From contig NZ_BONF01000003.1 in the NCBI RefSeq assembly GCF_016862575.1, positions 1 through 64,000 on the forward strand: a stretch of DNA of 64,000 nt, in the 5' to 3' direction. The stretch's first letter is position 1; the number at the start of each line of letters is the position of its first letter. This stretch comes from Catellatospora bangladeshensis (GTDB lineage: Bacteria > Actinomycetota > Actinomycetes > Mycobacteriales > Micromonosporaceae). The position numbers and the translations under genes were made by a program. The notes beneath the pieces were generated by a model. It worked only from the letters and a program-made list of their open reading frames with translations, was not told where the DNA came from and made no database searches. Below are positions 8,551 through 17,249 of the stretch, piece by piece.

Positions 8551-9705
8551 ATGCGAGTGCTGATCTGTCCCGACAAGTTCGCCGGCACGCTCACCGCGGT
8601 GGAGGCGGCGCAGGCCGTGGCCGAGGGCTGGCGCACCGTCGCCGCCGCCGACGAGCTGATCTGCCGCCCGATCGCCGACGGCGGCCCCGGCTTCGTCGAG
8701 GTGCTGCACTCCTCGCTCGGCGGCGAGCTGCTCCCCGTCCCCACGACCGACCCGCTGGGCCGCCCGGCCGCCGGCGCGGTGCTGCTGGTCGGCGAGCCCG
8801 GCGACGTCACCGCGTACGTCGAGAGCGCCCAGGCCTGCGGTCTGCACCTGGTCGACCCCGCCGAGCGGGACCCGAAGCTCACCTCTTCATACGGCCTCGG
8901 CGCGCTGGTCCAGGCGGCGCTCGCGCACGGCGCCCGGCGCGTGGTCGTCGGGCTGGGCGGCTCGGCCACCAACGACGGCGGGGCGGGCCTGCTCGCCGCC
9001 CTCGGCGCGGTCGGCCTCGACGCCGCCGGCCAGCCCCTGGCCCCCGGCGGCGCGGCCCTGACCACCTGCGCCTCCCTCGCCGTGACCGGCGGCGACGAGG
9101 AGGCCGCCGTCCTGCTGCCGCCCGGCGTCGAGCTGATCGCGGCGACCGACGTCGACAACCCGCTGACCGGCCTGCACGGCGCGTCCGCGGTGTACGGCCC
9201 GCAGAAGGGCGCCACCCCGCAGGACGTCACCCTGCTCGACGCGGCCCTGGCCAACTGGGCGGCGGTGCTGGAGCGCGAGCTGCCCGGCTGCCCGGCGAAG
9301 CTGGCCGAGCTGCCCGGCGGCGGCGCGGCGGGCGGTCTCGGCGCGGCGCTGCTCGCGCTCGGCGGCACGGTGGCCTCCGGCATCGACCTGGTCCGCGAAC
9401 TCACCGGCCTGGACCAGGTGCTGGAGGAGACCGACCTGGTCATCACCGGTGAGGGCTCGTTCGACCACCAGTCCCTGCGCGGCAAGGCCATCTCCGGCCT
9501 GGCCGGCGCCGCCCGCGACCTCGGCATCCCGTGCGTGGTGCTGGCAGGCCGCGTCACCACCGGCCGCCGCGAGCAGGGCGTGGCCGGCGTCACCGAGGCG
9601 TACGCCCTCGTCGACCACTTCGGCAGCGTCGACCTGGCCCTCGCCGAACCCGCCCGCGGCCTGCGCGAACTCTCCGCCCGCCTCGCCGCCCAGTGGTCCC
9701 GCTGA
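8551..9705 (+). CDS. glycerate kinase (GlxK/GarK family)
   Basis: A 384-residue kinase that phosphorylates D-glycerate, feeding glyoxylate or sugar-acid carbon into glycolysis. Family motifs are all present: CPDKFAGTLTA at the N terminus, GLGGSATNDGGAG near 130, ATDVDNPLTG and GPQKGATPQD near 190-220, and ITGEGSFDHQSLRGK near 300. The start is uncertain between ATG 8551 and ATG 8539; neither has a strong ribosome binding site, and 8551 matches the usual N terminus. No glycolate or glyoxylate genes lie next to it. Confidence 0.92.
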   Translation: MRVLICPDKFAGTLTAVEAAQAVAEGWRTVAAADELICRPIADGGPGFVEVLHSSLGGELLPVPTTDPLGRPAAGAVLLVGEPGDVTAYVESAQACGLHLVDPAERDPKLTSSYGLGALVQAALAHGARRVVVGLGGSATNDGGAGLLAALGAVGLDAAGQPLAPGGAALTTCASLAVTGGDEEAAVLLPPGVELIAATDVDNPLTGLHGASAVYGPQKGATPQDVTLLDAALANWAAVLERELPGCPAKLAELPGGGAAGGLGAALLALGGTVASGIDLVRELTGLDQVLEETDLVITGEGSFDHQSLRGKAISGLAGAARDLGIPCVVLAGRVTTGRREQGVAGVTEAYALVDHFGSVDLALAEPARGLRELSARLAAQWSR

Positions 9706-9707
9706 AA

Positions 9708-9753
9708 GGAAGGGCACCTTCTCATCGCTTTGCGATGTAGAAGGTGCCCTTCC
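9708..9753. terminator. long near-perfect hairpin between convergent genes
   Basis: Outer arms 9708-9722 and 9739-9753 (15 bases, perfect) continue into an inner CATCGC/GCGATG stem with a TTT loop, one T bulged. This makes a 21-bp stem just after the glycerate kinase stop and before the convergent oxidoreductase stop, so it can serve both strands. From memory, related GAAGGGCACCTTCT-type palindromes recur in Micromonosporaceae genomes, so it may also be a repetitive element. Confidence 0.8.
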
Positions 9754-9785
9754 CAACCGCCGGGCGCCCCCGTGGCGCCCGGCGG

Positions 9786-10697
9786 TCAGCTCACGTCGAG
9801 CACGGCCTTGCCGTTGACGCGGCGGGCGAAGAACGCCTCCGCCGCCTCGGCGGCCCGCTCCCAGCCGCCGCGCCAGCCGAGCTGCGGATCCAGCCGCCCC
9901 TGGGCCACCAGGCCCGCCAGGTATGCCAGGTCAACACCGTTGCCTCGGTCCACCTCGCCGATGTACGCCTCGAGGCGGCGCCGCCGCCCGATCGTCGAGT
10001 ACGGCGGGAACACCGACGGCTCATCCGACGCGGACCCGATCGACACGACCGTGCCGTCGAGCGCGAGCAGCTCCCACAGCGCGGGCAGCGCCGGGCCGCC
10101 GACGTTGTCCAGCGCGCCGTCGAGCTGCCCGGTGATCTCGCCGACCGAGGCGACCACTTCGGCGGCCCCCAGCTCGCGCAGCCCCTTGGCGCGCTCCGGG
10201 CTGGCGGCGACGGCGATGACGTGCGCCCCGCCCAGCGCCCCGAGCTGGACCGCGAACCGGCCCACGCCGCCGGACGCGCCGGTCACCGCGATGCGCCGGT
10301 CCAGCAGCGGCCCGATCCGCCGCAGCCCGTTGAGCGCGGCCAGGCCCGCCACCGGCAGCGCCGCGGCCTGGGCGAAGGACACTTCTTCGGGCAGCACGGC
10401 CAGCTCGGCGGTGTCGACGGCGCGCAGGGCGGCCCAGGCCGGTTCGCCGCCGAAGGTGACCACCCGGGCGCCGGCGGGCGGGCCGGAGCCGTCGGCGGCG
10501 GCCACCGCCACCACGCCCGCGGCGTCCCAGCCGGTGACCGTGCCCGCGGGCAGGTCGCGAACGTGCGACAGATCACCGAAGTTGAAGGAGATCGCCCTGA
10601 CCTCGACCAGAGCCTGGCCGGGTCCGGCGACCGGATCCGGCACCTCGCCGATCCGGAGGTGGGCGGGGGCGTCGTGGTCGACCAGCAGCGCACGCAT
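9786..10697 (-). CDS. MDR-family NADPH:quinone oxidoreductase-like protein
   Basis: A 303-residue medium-chain dehydrogenase/reductase without zinc-ligand cysteines, so of the quinone oxidoreductase/enoyl reductase type. The GroES-like N-terminal half ends near 115; the nucleotide fold follows with GASGGVGRFAVQLGALGG around 140-158. AAAGGA 7 bases before the ATG supports the start. It is divergent from the MarR gene across an array of palindromes, so the MarR protein very likely represses it. Such pairs often respond to electrophiles or quinones, which is inference here. Confidence 0.88.
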   Translation of the reverse strand: MRALLVDHDAPAHLRIGEVPDPVAGPGQALVEVRAISFNFGDLSHVRDLPAGTVTGWDAAGVVAVAAADGSGPPAGARVVTFGGEPAWAALRAVDTAELAVLPEEVSFAQAAALPVAGLAALNGLRRIGPLLDRRIAVTGASGGVGRFAVQLGALGGAHVIAVAASPERAKGLRELGAAEVVASVGEITGQLDGALDNVGGPALPALWELLALDGTVVSIGSASDEPSVFPPYSTIGRRRRLEAYIGEVDRGNGVDLAYLAGLVAQGRLDPQLGWRGGWERAAEAAEAFFARRVNGKAVLDVS

Positions 10698-10739
10698 GGG
10701 CGGTGTCCTTTCGGGAGACGGGCGTCTCTGCGTACGCTA

Positions 10740-10798
10740 AATGCACGTGCATTGAATGCGCAAGCATTAAATGCGTTCACATTTACTGCACCTGCATG
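10740..10798. promoter_or_regulatory. four tandem MarR-type operators at 15-bp period
   Basis: Four 14-base units of form AATGC-N4-GCATT begin at 10740, 10755, 10770 and 10785. The first is a perfect palindrome (AATGCACGTGCATT); the second has perfect arms (AATGCGCAAGCATT); the third (AATGCGTTCACATT) and fourth (ACTGCACCTGCATG) are degraded. Each unit is separated by one base. The array fills the space between the divergent oxidoreductase and MarR genes and ends 13 bases before the MarR start. Confidence 0.85.
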
Positions 10799-10811
10799 TT
10801 AAGCTGCGGCC

Positions 10812-11183
10812 ATGCCCGAAGAGGTGGCCGTCAAGACCTGGCGCGAGCTGTCCCGGCAGTTCGCGGCGCTGTCCTGGGCGCTGGAGAGCGCGCTCAAGGA
10901 GCAGCACGAGCTGGGCATGAGCGAGTTCGAGGTGCTCGACCGGCTGGTCGAGGACGAGCACCGGTGCCTGCGCATGCAGGAGCTGGGTGAGCTGATCCAC
11001 CTCAGCCAGAGCGCCCTGTCCCGGACGGTGGCCCGGCTGGAGAAGGACGGCCTGGTCGAGCGCGCGCTCTGCGCCACCGACCGGCGCGGCGTGTACGTCC
11101 GGCTCACCGATCCGGGGCAGCAGCGGCACGCCGAGGCGCGGCCCACTCACCGGCGCGTCATCAACGACACACTGCGCGGGTGA
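10812..11183 (+). CDS. MarR family transcriptional regulator
   Basis: A 123-residue winged-helix regulator, short for the family (usually 140-160), with the MarR core intact: LSEFEVL-like helix (MSEFEVLDRLVEDEHRCLRM), recognition helix LIHLSQSALSRTVARLEKDG near 58-77 and wing CATDRRGVYVRLTDPG. The C-terminal dimerisation helix is abbreviated, ending RRVINDTLRG. It probably represses itself and the divergent oxidoreductase through the 15-bp-period palindromes upstream. No ribosome binding site precedes the ATG, so a leaderless or very short transcript is possible. Confidence 0.88.
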   Translation: MPEEVAVKTWRELSRQFAALSWALESALKEQHELGMSEFEVLDRLVEDEHRCLRMQELGELIHLSQSALSRTVARLEKDGLVERALCATDRRGVYVRLTDPGQQRHAEARPTHRRVINDTLRG

Positions 11184-11271
11184 GGCCCGTGAGGCGCCGT
11201 GGGGAATCAACCTGGGGCGCGCTAGCGTTATCTCGAAGGATTATCAGCACTTCACGCTGGAGGAGCACCCT

Positions 11272-11625
11272 GTGACCACGCCCGACATCAAGACGGACGC
11301 CACCGGTATCAACCTGACCCCGATCGCGGCCGGCAAGGTCAAGGCTCTGCTGGAGCAGGAGGGTCGCGACGACCTCCGGCTGCGCGTCGCGGTCCAGCCC
11401 GGCGGCTGCTCCGGTCTGCGCTACCAGCTGTTCTTCGACGAGCGCGAGCTCGACGGCGACATCGTGAAGGAGTTCGACGGCGTCGAGGTCGTCGTCGACC
11501 GGATGAGCGCGCCCTACCTGGCCGGCGCCACCGTCGACTTCGCCGACCGCATCGACGCCCAGGGCTTCACCATCGACAACCCGAACGCCGGCGGCTCCTG
11601 CGCCTGCGGCGACTCGTTCCACTGA
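11272..11625 (+). CDS. erpA: iron-sulfur cluster insertion protein ErpA/IscA
   Basis: A 117-residue A-type Fe-S carrier that delivers clusters to apoproteins. The three cluster-binding cysteines are visible: C46 in GGCSGLRY and C110/C112 in GGSCACGDSF. The GTG start is supported by GGAGGAG about 5 bases upstream. It precedes the adenosine kinase gene, as in the mycobacterial Rv2204c/Rv2202c neighbourhood. Client proteins nearby could include NadA and the Rieske protein, but that is inference. Confidence 0.94.
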   Translation: MTTPDIKTDATGINLTPIAAGKVKALLEQEGRDDLRLRVAVQPGGCSGLRYQLFFDERELDGDIVKEFDGVEVVVDRMSAPYLAGATVDFADRIDAQGFTIDNPNAGGSCACGDSFH

Positions 11626-11657
11626 TCTTCGGTTTCGCGCCCTGTGGGCGTGGACAC

Positions 11658-11692
11658 ACAGCGGCACTCCGGCCACGCCGGAGTGCCGCTGT
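11658..11692. terminator. 16-bp perfect hairpin after erpA
   Basis: Bases 11658-11673 and 11677-11692 are perfectly complementary with a CAC loop, 33 bases past the erpA stop. No T-run follows. Likely the erpA terminator; it separates erpA from the kinase gene although both are on the plus strand. Confidence 0.75.
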
Positions 11693-11743
11693 CGTATGTG
11701 CGGCGACCGGTAGGCTTTCCGCGCCCATCCATCGCCGACCTGA

Positions 11744-12727
<984 letters not shown>

Positions 12728-12731
12728 CGGG

Positions 12732-12977
12732 TCAGGCGACGCGTCTGACGTCGAAGGCGGGGGCGCCGTCCACCGAGGCGGCGCCCACGTACTGCTGGGC
12801 GCGCATGCGGCACCAGGCCGGAATGTCGACGGCGGCGGCGGGGTCGTCGGCCAGCACCCGGACCACGGTCCCGACCGGCACCTGCGGCAGCCGCCTGGCC
12901 AGCGCGATGACGGGCAGCGGGCAGCGCTGACCGAGGCAGTCCAGCACCTCGGCCGGTTCTCCGGTGGGCAGGCTCAC
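12732..12977 (-). CDS. TusA-family sulfurtransferase
   Basis: An 81-residue TusA/SirA-like protein. LDCLGQRCPLPVIAL contains the Cys-Pro motif (CPLP) whose cysteine carries persulfide sulfur. The GTG start overlaps the cysteine desulfurase stop as GTGA, so sulfur donor and carrier are co-translated. It probably accepts sulfur from that desulfurase and passes it to an unidentified acceptor such as tRNA thiolation, molybdopterin or Fe-S assembly. Confidence 0.88.
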   Translation of the reverse strand: MSLPTGEPAEVLDCLGQRCPLPVIALARRLPQVPVGTVVRVLADDPAAAVDIPAWCRMRAQQYVGAASVDGAPAFDVRRVA

Positions 12978-14155
12978 ATCCCCACCTCCGCGCGCAGCGC
13001 CGCCACGATGCCGGGCAGCTCGGCCAGGAACCGGTCCACCTGCTCGGGCGTGGTGTCCCGGTGCAGCGACAGCCGGATGTTGCCGTGCGTGAGCACGCCC
13101 ATCGCCGCGAGCACGTGGCTCGGCCGCAGCGTGGACGACGTGCAGGCCGAGCCGGACGACACCGCGAAGCCGCGCCGGTCGAGCGCGGTCAGCAGCGCCT
13201 CCCCGTCGACGTAGAGGCAGGAGAAGGTGACCACGTGCGGCAGCCGGTCCACCGGGTCGCCCACGATCTCGACGTCCGGCACGGTCGCTGCGACGGTGGC
13301 GCGTACGTGCTCGACCAGCGCGGACAGCCGTTCGCCCTCCTTCGCGGCCGCCTCGTGCACGGCGTGCAGCGACGCCGCGGCGGCGAGGATCGCGGGCAGG
13401 TCGGGGGCGCCGGGCCAGCGGCCGGACTCGCGGTCGTCGGCCGGATACGGGGACACCCAGCGGGTGCCCTTGCGCAGCACCAGCAGGCCCACCCCGGCCG
13501 GACCGCCCCACTTGCGGGCGCTGCCGGTCAGCAGCGACCAGCCTCCGGGCACCGGCACCCGGCCCAGTGACATGGCGGCGTCCACGTGCAGCGGCACCCC
13601 GGCGTCGCGGCAGCGCGCGGCGGCCTGCGCGACCGGCTGCACGGTGCCGGCCTCGTGGCTCGCGCTGATCAGTGAGGCGAGCGCCACACCGGGGGCCGTC
13701 ACGGCCGCGCCCCACGCGTCGAGATCTACCCGGCCCAGGCGGTCCACCGGCACCTCGGTCTCCGTGCCGCCGTCGCGCACGTGCCGCTCGCCGGCGTGCA
13801 GCACGGCCGAGTGCTCGATCGCGGAGCGGACGAAGCCCGGCCCGGTGCGGCGGCGGCCGGCCAGTCCACCGAGGACGGCGGCGTGGACGGCGGTGGTGCC
13901 GCTGCTGGTGAAGCTCAGCTCGTCGGCGCGTACGCCCAGGACCTGAGCGATCGTGTCGCGGGCCGCGTCCAGCAGCAGCCGCGCGCGGCGCGCCCGGGTG
14001 TAGAGCTTGCCGGGGTCGGCCCAGCCGTCGCCGAGCGCGGCGAGCAGCGCCTCGCGCGCGGCCGGGTGCAGCGGGGTCGCGGTGGCCGCATCGAAGTACG
14101 CGCCGACCCCGTTCTCGTCGCGATCGATGGGTCCGGCCTGCCGGGGATCTCGCAC
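12974..14155 (-). CDS. cysteine desulfurase family (aminotransferase class V)
   Basis: A 393-residue PLP enzyme related to IscS/NifS. PLP-binding features: SFTSSGTTAVHAA near 85, HVDAAMSLG near 193, the lysine in SARKWGGPAG (K215), and the persulfide-forming cysteine in VSSGSACTSSTL (C338). The usual S-x-H-K segment reads S-A-R-K, so the histidine before lysine is Arg. The GTG at 14155 with GAGGG directly before it is preferred over the longer frame because YFDAATATPLHP is the normal beginning. It forms a two-gene unit with tusA, divergent from ctaC. Confidence 0.88.
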   Translation of the reverse strand: MRDPRQAGPIDRDENGVGAYFDAATATPLHPAAREALLAALGDGWADPGKLYTRARRARLLLDAARDTIAQVLGVRADELSFTSSGTTAVHAAVLGGLAGRRRTGPGFVRSAIEHSAVLHAGERHVRDGGTETEVPVDRLGRVDLDAWGAAVTAPGVALASLISASHEAGTVQPVAQAAARCRDAGVPLHVDAAMSLGRVPVPGGWSLLTGSARKWGGPAGVGLLVLRKGTRWVSPYPADDRESGRWPGAPDLPAILAAAASLHAVHEAAAKEGERLSALVEHVRATVAATVPDVEIVGDPVDRLPHVVTFSCLYVDGEALLTALDRRGFAVSSGSACTSSTLRPSHVLAAMGVLTHGNIRLSLHRDTTPEQVDRFLAELPGIVAALRAEVGM

Positions 14156-14235
14156 CCCTCGACGGTATCGTGATCTAGCGGTGGCGGCTCCGTCGCCGTC
14201 ATGACGTCCCCGTGGACACGCCGGATCACCGGGCC

Positions 14236-14265
14236 CACCCCAGGCCCGGCAGCGGGCCCGGGGTG
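14236..14265. promoter_or_regulatory. GC-rich hairpin in the divergent ctaC region
   Basis: Arms 14236-14248 and 14253-14265 pair over 13 bases with one mismatch and a 4-base loop, between the divergent cysteine desulfurase and ctaC genes. At 75 bases before ctaC it could be an operator or a leader hairpin. TACTCT at 14269-14274 is a possible -10 for ctaC, but no -35 is convincing. Confidence 0.35.
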
Positions 14266-14340
14266 AAGTACTCTGCGACCGTCGGTCACGCCCCTCACCG
14301 GTGCGTCCGAGGGTGGCGCTGCTTAGGGAGGCAGGAGCAG

Positions 14341-15210
14341 GTGGTCGCAAAGCGAGCCCGCAGGCGAGTTCTCGGCTTGAGCGCGATGTCGGTCGGTGCG
14401 GTGACGCTGCTCGCCGGGTGCAACGTCGGCGACGCGTTCGGTGGCTTCGGCTGGCCGAAGGGCGGCATCACCGAGCAGTCCGAGCGGATGTACGACCTGT
14501 GGGTCGGTTCCGTGGTCGCGGCTCTCGCGGTCGGCGTGTTCGTGTGGGGCCTGATCTTCTGGTGCATCGCGGCCTACCGCCGCAAGCGCGGGGACGTGGA
14601 CCTGCCCACGCAGACGCGGTTCAACCTGCCGATCGAGATCCTCTACACGGTGCTGCCGTTCCTGGTCATCTCGGTGCTCTTCTACTACACCGCGATCATC
14701 CAGACCGACGTGGACCGGCTGAGCAAGAACCCGGACGCCACCGTCGAGGTCGTCGCGTTCAAGTGGAACTGGCAGTTCAACTACCTCGCCAGCCCCGAGC
14801 CGGACGCCGAGCGGGTGGAGAGCACCCCGGGCGACAGCAACTACATCCCGATCGTGGTCGTCCCGGTCGGGCAGACGGTGCGCTTCGTCGAGCACAGCGC
14901 CGACGTCATCCACTCGTTCTGGGTGCCGGAGCTGCTGTTCAAGCGCGACGTCTTCCCGGGCAACGTGGTCAACCAGTTCGAGGTGACGGTCACCCAGCCG
15001 GGCGCCTACGTCGGGCGCTGCGCCGAGCTGTGCGGCACGTACCACTCGATGATGAACTTCGAGCTGCGCGCCGTGACGCCGGAGAAGTACCAGCAGTTCG
15101 TGGCGGCGCTGAAGGCGGGCAAGAACACGCCGCAGGCGCTGACGGCGATCGGTGAGCCCGCGTTCGCGACCAAGACCGTGCCGTTCCCGACCCTGCGCAC
15201 CGCGAACTGA
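14341..15210 (+). CDS. ctaC: cytochrome c oxidase subunit II
   Basis: A 289-residue aa3-type oxidase subunit. A lipoprotein signal ends in LLAGC (C27), followed by two transmembrane helices (about 50-75 and 95-115) and the cupredoxin domain. The CuA ligands are all present: His in VIHSFWVPEL, then C227, E229, C231, H235 and M238 in CAELCGTYHSMM. GTG 14341 is preceded by GGGAGG. ctaF follows after 11 bases; subunit I is not in the window, as in mycobacteria where ctaD is unlinked. It accepts electrons from the bcc complex encoded at 18.9-22.5 kb. Confidence 0.95.
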   Translation: MVAKRARRRVLGLSAMSVGAVTLLAGCNVGDAFGGFGWPKGGITEQSERMYDLWVGSVVAALAVGVFVWGLIFWCIAAYRRKRGDVDLPTQTRFNLPIEILYTVLPFLVISVLFYYTAIIQTDVDRLSKNPDATVEVVAFKWNWQFNYLASPEPDAERVESTPGDSNYIPIVVVPVGQTVRFVEHSADVIHSFWVPELLFKRDVFPGNVVNQFEVTVTQPGAYVGRCAELCGTYHSMMNFELRAVTPEKYQQFVAALKAGKNTPQALTAIGEPAFATKTVPFPTLRTAN

Positions 15211-15221
15211 GGCTGAGGACT

Positions 15222-15647
15222 ATGAAGACGGAATACCGGATCTTTATCGGCGTCTCGCTGTTCCTGATCGTGGCGGCCGTGGTCTACGGCTGGTGGACCA
15301 ACCACGCCATGGGCGGGGTGGAGGCGATCGGCACGACCGCGCTGGTCCTGTCCACGCTGCTGTGCGCGATGTGCGGCGGATACTTCTGGTTCGTCTCGCG
15401 GCGCATCGACCCGCGCCCGGAGGACCGGCTCGACGCGGAGATCGCGGACGGCGCCGGCGAGCTGGGCTTCTTCAGCCCCGGCAGCTACTGGCCGTTCGGC
15501 ATCGCGGTGTCGGCGCTGATCGCCTCGCTCGGCCTGGTGTTCTGGATGTGGTGGCTGATCGCGCTCGGCATCGTGTGCGTGCTGCTGTCCAGCTCGGCCC
15601 TGCTGTTCGAGTACTACACCGGCACCCGGCGCACCGCGGAGCACTGA
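15222..15647 (+). CDS. ctaF: actinobacterial cytochrome c oxidase subunit IV (CtaF)
   Basis: A 141-residue membrane protein with four hydrophobic segments, characteristic of the small subunit IV of actinobacterial bcc-aa3 supercomplexes. ISVLFLIVAAVVYGWW-like TM1 is at 8-25 and the family's GELGFFSPGSYWPFGIA segment is at about 82-98. It lies 11 bases after ctaC and should be co-transcribed. The gene ends at a hairpin shared with convergent trpD. Confidence 0.93.
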   Translation: MKTEYRIFIGVSLFLIVAAVVYGWWTNHAMGGVEAIGTTALVLSTLLCAMCGGYFWFVSRRIDPRPEDRLDAEIADGAGELGFFSPGSYWPFGIAVSALIASLGLVFWMWWLIALGIVCVLLSSSALLFEYYTGTRRTAEH

Positions 15648-15666
15648 GCTCCGGCACATACGAGAA

Positions 15667-15697
15667 ACCGGCTCCCTCCACCACGGAGGGAGCCGGT
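15667..15697. terminator. hairpin between convergent ctaF and trpD
   Basis: Arms 15667-15679 and 15685-15697 pair over 13 bases with a 5-base loop. CTTTT follows on the plus strand and the minus side is A/T-containing (TTTC), so it can terminate both convergent genes. Confidence 0.8.
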
Positions 15698-15714
15698 CTT
15701 TTCGCGTATGGGTA

Positions 15715-16812
15715 CTACTCGGCGTACTTCGCGGCCGCGGCCGCGGTGATCCAGCGGTCCAGCGCGGCGGCCGCGGCGCCGGAGTCGATCGCCTCGGCGG
15801 CGCGCCGCATGTTCACGTGCAGCGCCTCGGTCAGCTCCGTGCCGATCGTGTCCGGGTCGGGTGCCCCCGCACCGGCGACCGCCCAGTCGTGGGCGGTGAG
15901 CGCGGCGGCCGTGTTGACCAGCACCGCGTCGCGCACCGCGCCGGTCTCGCCGGCCAGCAGGCGGCGCACCGCGTCGGCGTTGACGGCCACGTCGCCGCCG
16001 CGCAGGTCCCCCGCGGACGAGCGGGGCACGCCGAGGTCGGCGGAGTCGACCGTCAGGGGGGTCACCTGGCCGCCACGAGCCAGCCAGACGCGCGTGGGCG
16101 CGGCGGTGGTGAACTCGTCCAGGCCGTCCTCGCCGCACAGCACCAGGACCGTGTCACCGCGATCGGCGAACACCCGGGCCATCACGCCGGCCATGCGCAT
16201 GTCGGCGCAGCCGACCGCGCCCGCCCGGGGCCGGGCCGGATTGGTCAGCGGGCCGAGGAAGTTGAACGCGGTGGGCACGCCCAGCTCCCGGCGTACGCCA
16301 CCGGCGTGGCGCAGCCCGGCGTGGAACGTCGCGGCGAAGCAGAAGGTGATGCCGACCTCGTCGGCGACCGCGGAGACCTGCTGCGGGGTCAGGTCCAGCG
16401 GGATGCCCAGGAACTCCAGCACGTCCGCGGTGCCGCAGGACGAGGAGGCGGCCCGGTTGCCGTGCTTGACGACGCGGGCCCCGGCCCCGGCGGCGACGAT
16501 CGCGGACATGGTCGAGATGTTGACCGTGTGCGCCTGGTCGCCGCCGGTGCCGACCACGTCGACCGTGACCAGCCGCTGCTCGTCGGTCTGCGGCAGGGGA
16601 GCGGCCTGCGCCAGCATCGTGGCCACCAGGCCGGAGAACTCGTCGGCGGTCTCGCCCTTGGCGCGCAGCAGCAGCGCGAAGCCGGCGATCTGCGACGGCG
16701 TCGCCGCGCCCGTCATGATCTCGCCCATGGCCCAGGCGGTGTCGTCGGCCGTCAGCTCCTCGCGCCGCAGCAGCGTGCCGAGCAGGTGGGGCCAGGTGTT
16801 CCGGTCGCCCAT
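15715..16812 (-). CDS. trpD: anthranilate phosphoribosyltransferase
   Basis: A 365-residue enzyme transferring phosphoribosyl from PRPP to anthranilate in tryptophan synthesis. Motifs: [18 protein letters not shown] (PRPP loop), [19 protein letters not shown], and [10 protein letters not shown]. The ATG 16812 has GGAGG 4 bases upstream and matches the family start ([15 protein letters not shown]). It is isolated from other trp genes, as is Rv2192c in M. tuberculosis, which also sits beside ctaE. The enzyme ultimately depends on the shikimate flux started by the DAHP synthase at 60.6 kb. Confidence 0.95.
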   Translation of the reverse strand: MGDRNTWPHLLGTLLRREELTADDTAWAMGEIMTGAATPSQIAGFALLLRAKGETADEFSGLVATMLAQAAPLPQTDEQRLVTVDVVGTGGDQAHTVNISTMSAIVAAGAGARVVKHGNRAASSSCGTADVLEFLGIPLDLTPQQVSAVADEVGITFCFAATFHAGLRHAGGVRRELGVPTAFNFLGPLTNPARPRAGAVGCADMRMAGVMARVFADRGDTVLVLCGEDGLDEFTTAAPTRVWLARGGQVTPLTVDSADLGVPRSSAGDLRGGDVAVNADAVRRLLAGETGAVRDAVLVNTAAALTAHDWAVAGAGAPDPDTIGTELTEALHVNMRRAAEAIDSGAAAAALDRWITAAAAAKYAE

Positions 16813-16853
16813 CGGGCCTCCAGGGGTGAAGGGCGTGGCGCGCGGAGCACTGC

Positions 16854-17249
16854 TCAAGCGGCCACGGAGGATTCGTCGTGCAGCAGGTTGGCGATGGCCC
16901 TGGCGGTCTCGATCGGGTCGAGCGGGTGGACCAGCGTCGCGTCGACGCGGGCGTACGCCGCCAGCCAGCGGTCGGCCGAGCGCGCGATCACGACGCAGGT
17001 GGGCGGGCACTCGTCGATCTCGTCCTTGAGCTGACGCGCCACGCCCAGGCCACCGCCCGGGGTCGCCTCGCCGTCCAGCACCAGCAGGTCGATCTCGTAG
17101 TCGTCCACGAGCTTGACGCACTCGCCGTAGGTGGACGCCTCGACGAACTCGACCTCGAGGTCCGGGGCGGGGTGCTCGCCGATGGCCAGCCGCATCCGGT
17201 CGCGGACCTGCGAGTCGTCGCTGTAGAGCAGGACGGTCTTGGTACTCAT
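16854..17249 (-). CDS. atypical stand-alone receiver-domain protein
   Basis: A 131-residue protein consisting of one CheY-like fold and no output domain. The acidic pair D11-D12 (YSDDSQV) and likely phosphoacceptor D59 ([12 protein letters not shown]) are present, but the conserved Lys-Pro is His-Pro ([10 protein letters not shown]108), so phosphorylation chemistry may be altered. Its ATG overlaps the stop of the CtaG-like gene (ATGA), tying it to oxidase assembly transcription. No kinase is adjacent. It may be a conserved structural or protein-interaction module. Confidence 0.8.
   Translation of the reverse strand: MSTKTVLLYSDDSQVRDRMRLAIGEHPAPDLEVEFVEASTYGECVKLVDDYEIDLLVLDGEATPGGGLGVARQLKDEIDECPPTCVVIARSADRWLAAYARVDATLVHPLDPIETARAIANLLHDESSVAA

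Noticed and set aside
7161-9452. 763-residue plus-strand frame over nadA and the glycerate kinase
   Set aside because: It spans two well-supported genes in other frames and lacks any motif; a GC-skew artefact.
8430-9725. Upstream extension of nadA to an 827-residue protein
   Set aside because: The extension is low-complexity and antisense to the glycerate kinase. Family length and the ATG at 8429 fit a 395-residue enzyme.
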